The position numbers and the translations under genes were made by a program. This document shows positions 61,474-64,000 of a stretch of DNA of 64,000 bases, one piece after another; the stretch's first letter is position 1; every line of letters starts with the position of its first letter. The notes beneath the pieces were generated by a model. That model was not told where the DNA came from. It saw only the letters and a program-made list of their open reading frames with translations, and ran no database searches. Source of the stretch: Brevibacillus fortis (GTDB lineage: Bacteria > Bacillota > Bacilli > Brevibacillales > Brevibacillaceae); contig NZ_PXZM01000036.1 of NCBI RefSeq assembly GCF_003013395.1, positions 186,001 to 250,000 of the forward strand, in the 5' to 3' direction.

Positions 61474-63765
61474 ATGAAAAGCAGCAATTTGGGATATCCA
61501 CGGATCGGGGAGAACCGGGAGTGGAAAAAGGCATTGGAAGCATTTTGGGCAGGCGCCATCGATGAGGCGAGCCTGGTTCAGCAAATGGAGCAAATCCGTC
61601 ACCAAAACCTGTTGCGTCAGCAGGAAAAAGGGGTTGAACTGATCCCTGTGGGTGACTTTACGTACTATGATCACATGCTGGATATGGCTGTGATGTTTGG
61701 AATGGTCCCTAAGCGTTATGAATACGAGGGAGGTCCGGTTTCCTTAACGACATACTTTGCCATGGCTCGCGGTTCGAAGGAAGCGGTAGCCAGTGAAATG
61801 ACGAAATGGTTTAACACGAACTACCACTATATCGTCCCGGAGTTCGGTGAACGACAACCAGTCATAACGGAGAACAAGCCTCTCCAGGCATACTTGGAGG
61901 CCAAAGAAAAGCTCGGAATCATCGGAAAGCCTGTCATCGTAGGCCCGTATACGTTTGTCAAATTGTCTAAAGGATATGAGAAAAACGAATTTGAGTGCGT
62001 CATGGATCAACTTGTTCCACTCTACATAGACGTTCTCCGGGAATTGGAGCTACACGGCGTGGAATGGGTGCAAATCGATGAGCCTGCATTTGTACTGGAT
62101 GTCTCGGAGCATGATCGCGCCATCATCAAACGCATCTATGCGCAAATCGGTGAGGCTCTACCGCATCTACAGTGCATGCTGCAAACCTATTTTGAAGCAG
62201 TCGATTGGTACAAGGAGCTGGTTTCCTTACCAGTAAAAGGAATCGGTCTTGATTTTGTACACGGAGCGAAGCGCAATCTGGCCAATCTGAAAACAAACGG
62301 GTTTCCAGCAGACAAGATTCTTGCGGCGGGAATCATCGATGGTCGAAACATATGGCGTGCGTCTATTGAGGAGAAATGGGAGCTAGTCAAAGAACTATCC
62401 GAGATTGTACCACTCGAAAAGCTGTGGCTCCAGCCGTCCAGCAGCTTGTTACATGTACCTGTATCGGTTGAAGGAGAGGGTGACTTGCCAGAGGAAGTCG
62501 TACCTGCATTGGCGTTTGCTGACGAAAAGCTGGGGGAAGTACAGCTCTTAGTCCAAGGAATCCGATATGGAAAATATGTGATTTCAAAAGAGATCGCCCA
62601 AAATGAAGCAGACTTGCTCAAGGTGGCACTCTCCCCAGCAAGGAATCGACAGGAAGTGAAGAAGGCTTTACGTCAACTGGCTGCTGAAAATCCTGAAAGA
62701 AGTGTTCCTTATCTCGAACGTCGAGAGATTCAACAAAAGATGTGGAAGTTGCCATTGCTGCCAACGACTACAATCGGAAGCTTCCCGCAGACGTCGGAGG
62801 TTCGCCAAGCCCGACAACAGTTTAAAAAAGGGAACTGGACAGTGGAGCAATACGATGCTTTCATTCAGGCGCAAATCAAGGAATGGATCGATATACAAGA
62901 AGAGCTGGGTCTGGATGTCCTCGTCCATGGGGAGTTCGAACGAACAGATATGGTGGAATATTTTGGCGAAAAGCTCGATGGCTTTTTGTTCACGAAAAAT
63001 GGCTGGGTTCAGTCATATGGTTCACGTTGCGTGAAGCCACCAATTATTTACGGAGATGTGGAGTTTGTTGCACCGATGACGGTCAAGGAAAGTGTGTATG
63101 CAAAATCCTTGACAGAAAAACCAATGAAAGGCATGCTAACAGGTCCTGCTACCATCTTAAATTGGTCATTTCCTCGAGTCGATGTCTCCAGACAAGAAGT
63201 GTGCGATCAAATCGCATTGGCATTGCGAAAAGAAGTAGAAGCCTTGGAAGAGGCGGGGATTCTCATGATTCAAGTCGATGAACCAGCACTTCGCGAAGGA
63301 TTGCCGCTGAAAAAAGAAGAGCAAGCAGCTTATCTCGAATGGGCTGTCAGAGCGTTTCGTCTAGCGACCTCCACTGTTGCGCCGAGAACGCAGATTCATA
63401 CACATATGTGCTATTGCGAATTCCATGATTTTATGGATGTCATCAGCGAACTCGATGCCGATGTGATTTCGATTGAAACTTCCCGAAGCCACGGAGAGCT
63501 CGTGTCTGTTTTCGAAACAAGTACGTATGACAAAGGTATCGGGCTCGGTGTATACGATATCCATAGTCCCCGAATTCCAGCGGTTTCAGAAATGGAAGAT
63601 ATGGTAGCACGGGGTGTACAAGTACTTCCGCCAGGTCAATTTTGGATTAACCCGGATTGCGGGCTGAAGACAAGAGGAAGGGATGAAACGGTTCAGTCAT
63701 TGCGCAACATGGTAGCGGCAACGAAGGCGATTCGGAGTCGTTTGACAGCTCAGTCGCAAAGATGA
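61474..63765 (+). CDS. metE: Cobalamin-independent methionine synthase MetE
   Basis: 763 residues from ATG 61474 with GGAGAGGAAG upstream. N-terminal NLGYPRIGENREWKKALE, and the C-terminal zinc site HTHMCYCEFHD and NPDCGLKTR, with IQVDEPALREG, are diagnostic. It transfers the methyl group of 5-methyltetrahydrofolate (polyglutamate) to homocysteine without B12. Under the riboswitch it would be made only when B12 is scarce, so a MetH gene is expected elsewhere. Confidence 0.95.
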   Translation: MKSSNLGYPRIGENREWKKALEAFWAGAIDEASLVQQMEQIRHQNLLRQQEKGVELIPVGDFTYYDHMLDMAVMFGMVPKRYEYEGGPVSLTTYFAMARGSKEAVASEMTKWFNTNYHYIVPEFGERQPVITENKPLQAYLEAKEKLGIIGKPVIVGPYTFVKLSKGYEKNEFECVMDQLVPLYIDVLRELELHGVEWVQIDEPAFVLDVSEHDRAIIKRIYAQIGEALPHLQCMLQTYFEAVDWYKELVSLPVKGIGLDFVHGAKRNLANLKTNGFPADKILAAGIIDGRNIWRASIEEKWELVKELSEIVPLEKLWLQPSSSLLHVPVSVEGEGDLPEEVVPALAFADEKLGEVQLLVQGIRYGKYVISKEIAQNEADLLKVALSPARNRQEVKKALRQLAAENPERSVPYLERREIQQKMWKLPLLPTTTIGSFPQTSEVRQARQQFKKGNWTVEQYDAFIQAQIKEWIDIQEELGLDVLVHGEFERTDMVEYFGEKLDGFLFTKNGWVQSYGSRCVKPPIIYGDVEFVAPMTVKESVYAKSLTEKPMKGMLTGPATILNWSFPRVDVSRQEVCDQIALALRKEVEALEEAGILMIQVDEPALREGLPLKKEEQAAYLEWAVRAFRLATSTVAPRTQIHTHMCYCEFHDFMDVISELDADVISIETSRSHGELVSVFETSTYDKGIGLGVYDIHSPRIPAVSEMEDMVARGVQVLPPGQFWINPDCGLKTRGRDETVQSLRNMVAATKAIRSRLTAQSQR

Positions 63766-63788
63766 ACATCATGGGAGGAGCCATACAA

Positions 63789-64000
63789 ATGATGACGGAA
63801 TCACGACCGATCCAACAATCGAGGACCTTTTTGACGGATCTCGTCTTTCCACCGGATACCAATCACCACCATACCATTTTCGGCGGGAAAGTCATGGCGT
63901 ATGTGGACAAGATCGCCTGCATTGCTGCGATGCGACATTGCCGTAAGCCTGTTGTCACTGCGTCCAGCGATTCCTTCGATTTTCTTGCACCAATCAAGAC
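63789..64000 (+). CDS. Acyl-CoA thioesterase (YkhA-like), 3' truncated
   Basis: The first 71 residues of a hotdog thioesterase: FPPDTNHHHTIFGGKVMAYVDK and TASSDSFDFLAPI are typical of the YkhA/BACH group that cleaves acyl-CoA. ATG 63789 (or 63792). Lies 23 bp after metE; continues beyond the window. Confidence 0.8.
   Translation, partial: MMTESRPIQQSRTFLTDLVFPPDTNHHHTIFGGKVMAYVDKIACIAAMRHCRKPVVTASSDSFDFLAPIK

Overview
The window looks like a chromosome segment from a spore-forming Firmicute, most probably Brevibacillus. The evidence is the small spore protein Tlp, a YhcN/YlaJ-type spore lipoprotein, strong AGGAGG ribosome sites with frequent GTG/TTG starts, Bacillus-type tRNA-Gly and MnmA, and a PKS-NRPS antibiotic locus. 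The genus is an inference. The first and last genes run off the window.

1-18.1 kb: the 3' half of a hybrid polyketide/nonribosomal peptide cluster, all on the + strand. In order it encodes a megasynthase ending in a KR-ACP-C-A-PCP line with a glycine-type A-domain code and a C-terminal half condensation domain; a free-standing malonyl acyltransferase; a KS-ACP protein fused to a BtrH-like cysteine acyltransferase; a second, free BtrH-like acyltransferase; a discrete ACP; a three-gene L-2,3-diaminopropionate set (SbnA-, SbnB- and SbnI-like); and a ClbP/ZmaM-like prodrug peptidase fused to an ABC exporter. Diaminopropionate supply, a late glycine module, amine-acylating enzymes and prodrug removal with export are the parts expected for an edeine, galantin, paenilamicin or zwittermicin type product. 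The BtrH-like enzymes are candidates for releasing the chain onto an amine such as spermidine.

18.1-31 kb: a tRNA-Gly(CCC), then an accessory region crowded with broken genes (small basic protein, DUF3885, GNAT pieces, bactofilin-like gene, Tn3 transposase, HxlR regulator, VOC). Intact accessory genes lie among them: aldo-keto reductase, YkvA, MDR reductase, CDGSH protein, a secreted four-motif beta-gamma crystallin protein, VOC, DUF6624, M48 peptidase, a half-size anti-TRAP-like peptide and DoxX. Two repeat families, a CTAACGGG element at gene ends and a 21-bp AGTCTAA motif, are dispersed through 25.7-29.9 kb.

31-43.3 kb: isochorismatase-like hydrolase, lipoprotein, YfnB nucleotidase and a UbiD-family decarboxylase, then a ten-gene catabolic operon. 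It holds a BglG-type activator, amidohydrolase, lone PRD protein, DUF2620, DUF4312, DUF4311 and DUF4310 proteins, a DgaE-like ammonia-lyase, a DgaF-like aldolase and a dedicated HPr. This reads as an unusual phosphotransfer-linked uptake and breakdown route for an amino-sugar-acid-like compound.

43.3-57.1 kb: mostly single housekeeping or spore-related genes with clear terminators between them (DUF4386, YkgJ, GNATs, O-methyltransferase, a candidate small RNA, YhcN/YlaJ lipoprotein, BASS transporter, P1 peptidase, GDPD, DUF952, Tlp, MnmA, ACT protein, esterase).

57.1-64 kb: two cobalamin riboswitches, each followed by a terminator. One precedes nrdI-nrdE-nrdF (class Ib ribonucleotide reductase) and the other precedes metE, so both B12-independent enzymes are likely shut off when B12 is present. 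A truncated acyl-CoA thioesterase closes the window.
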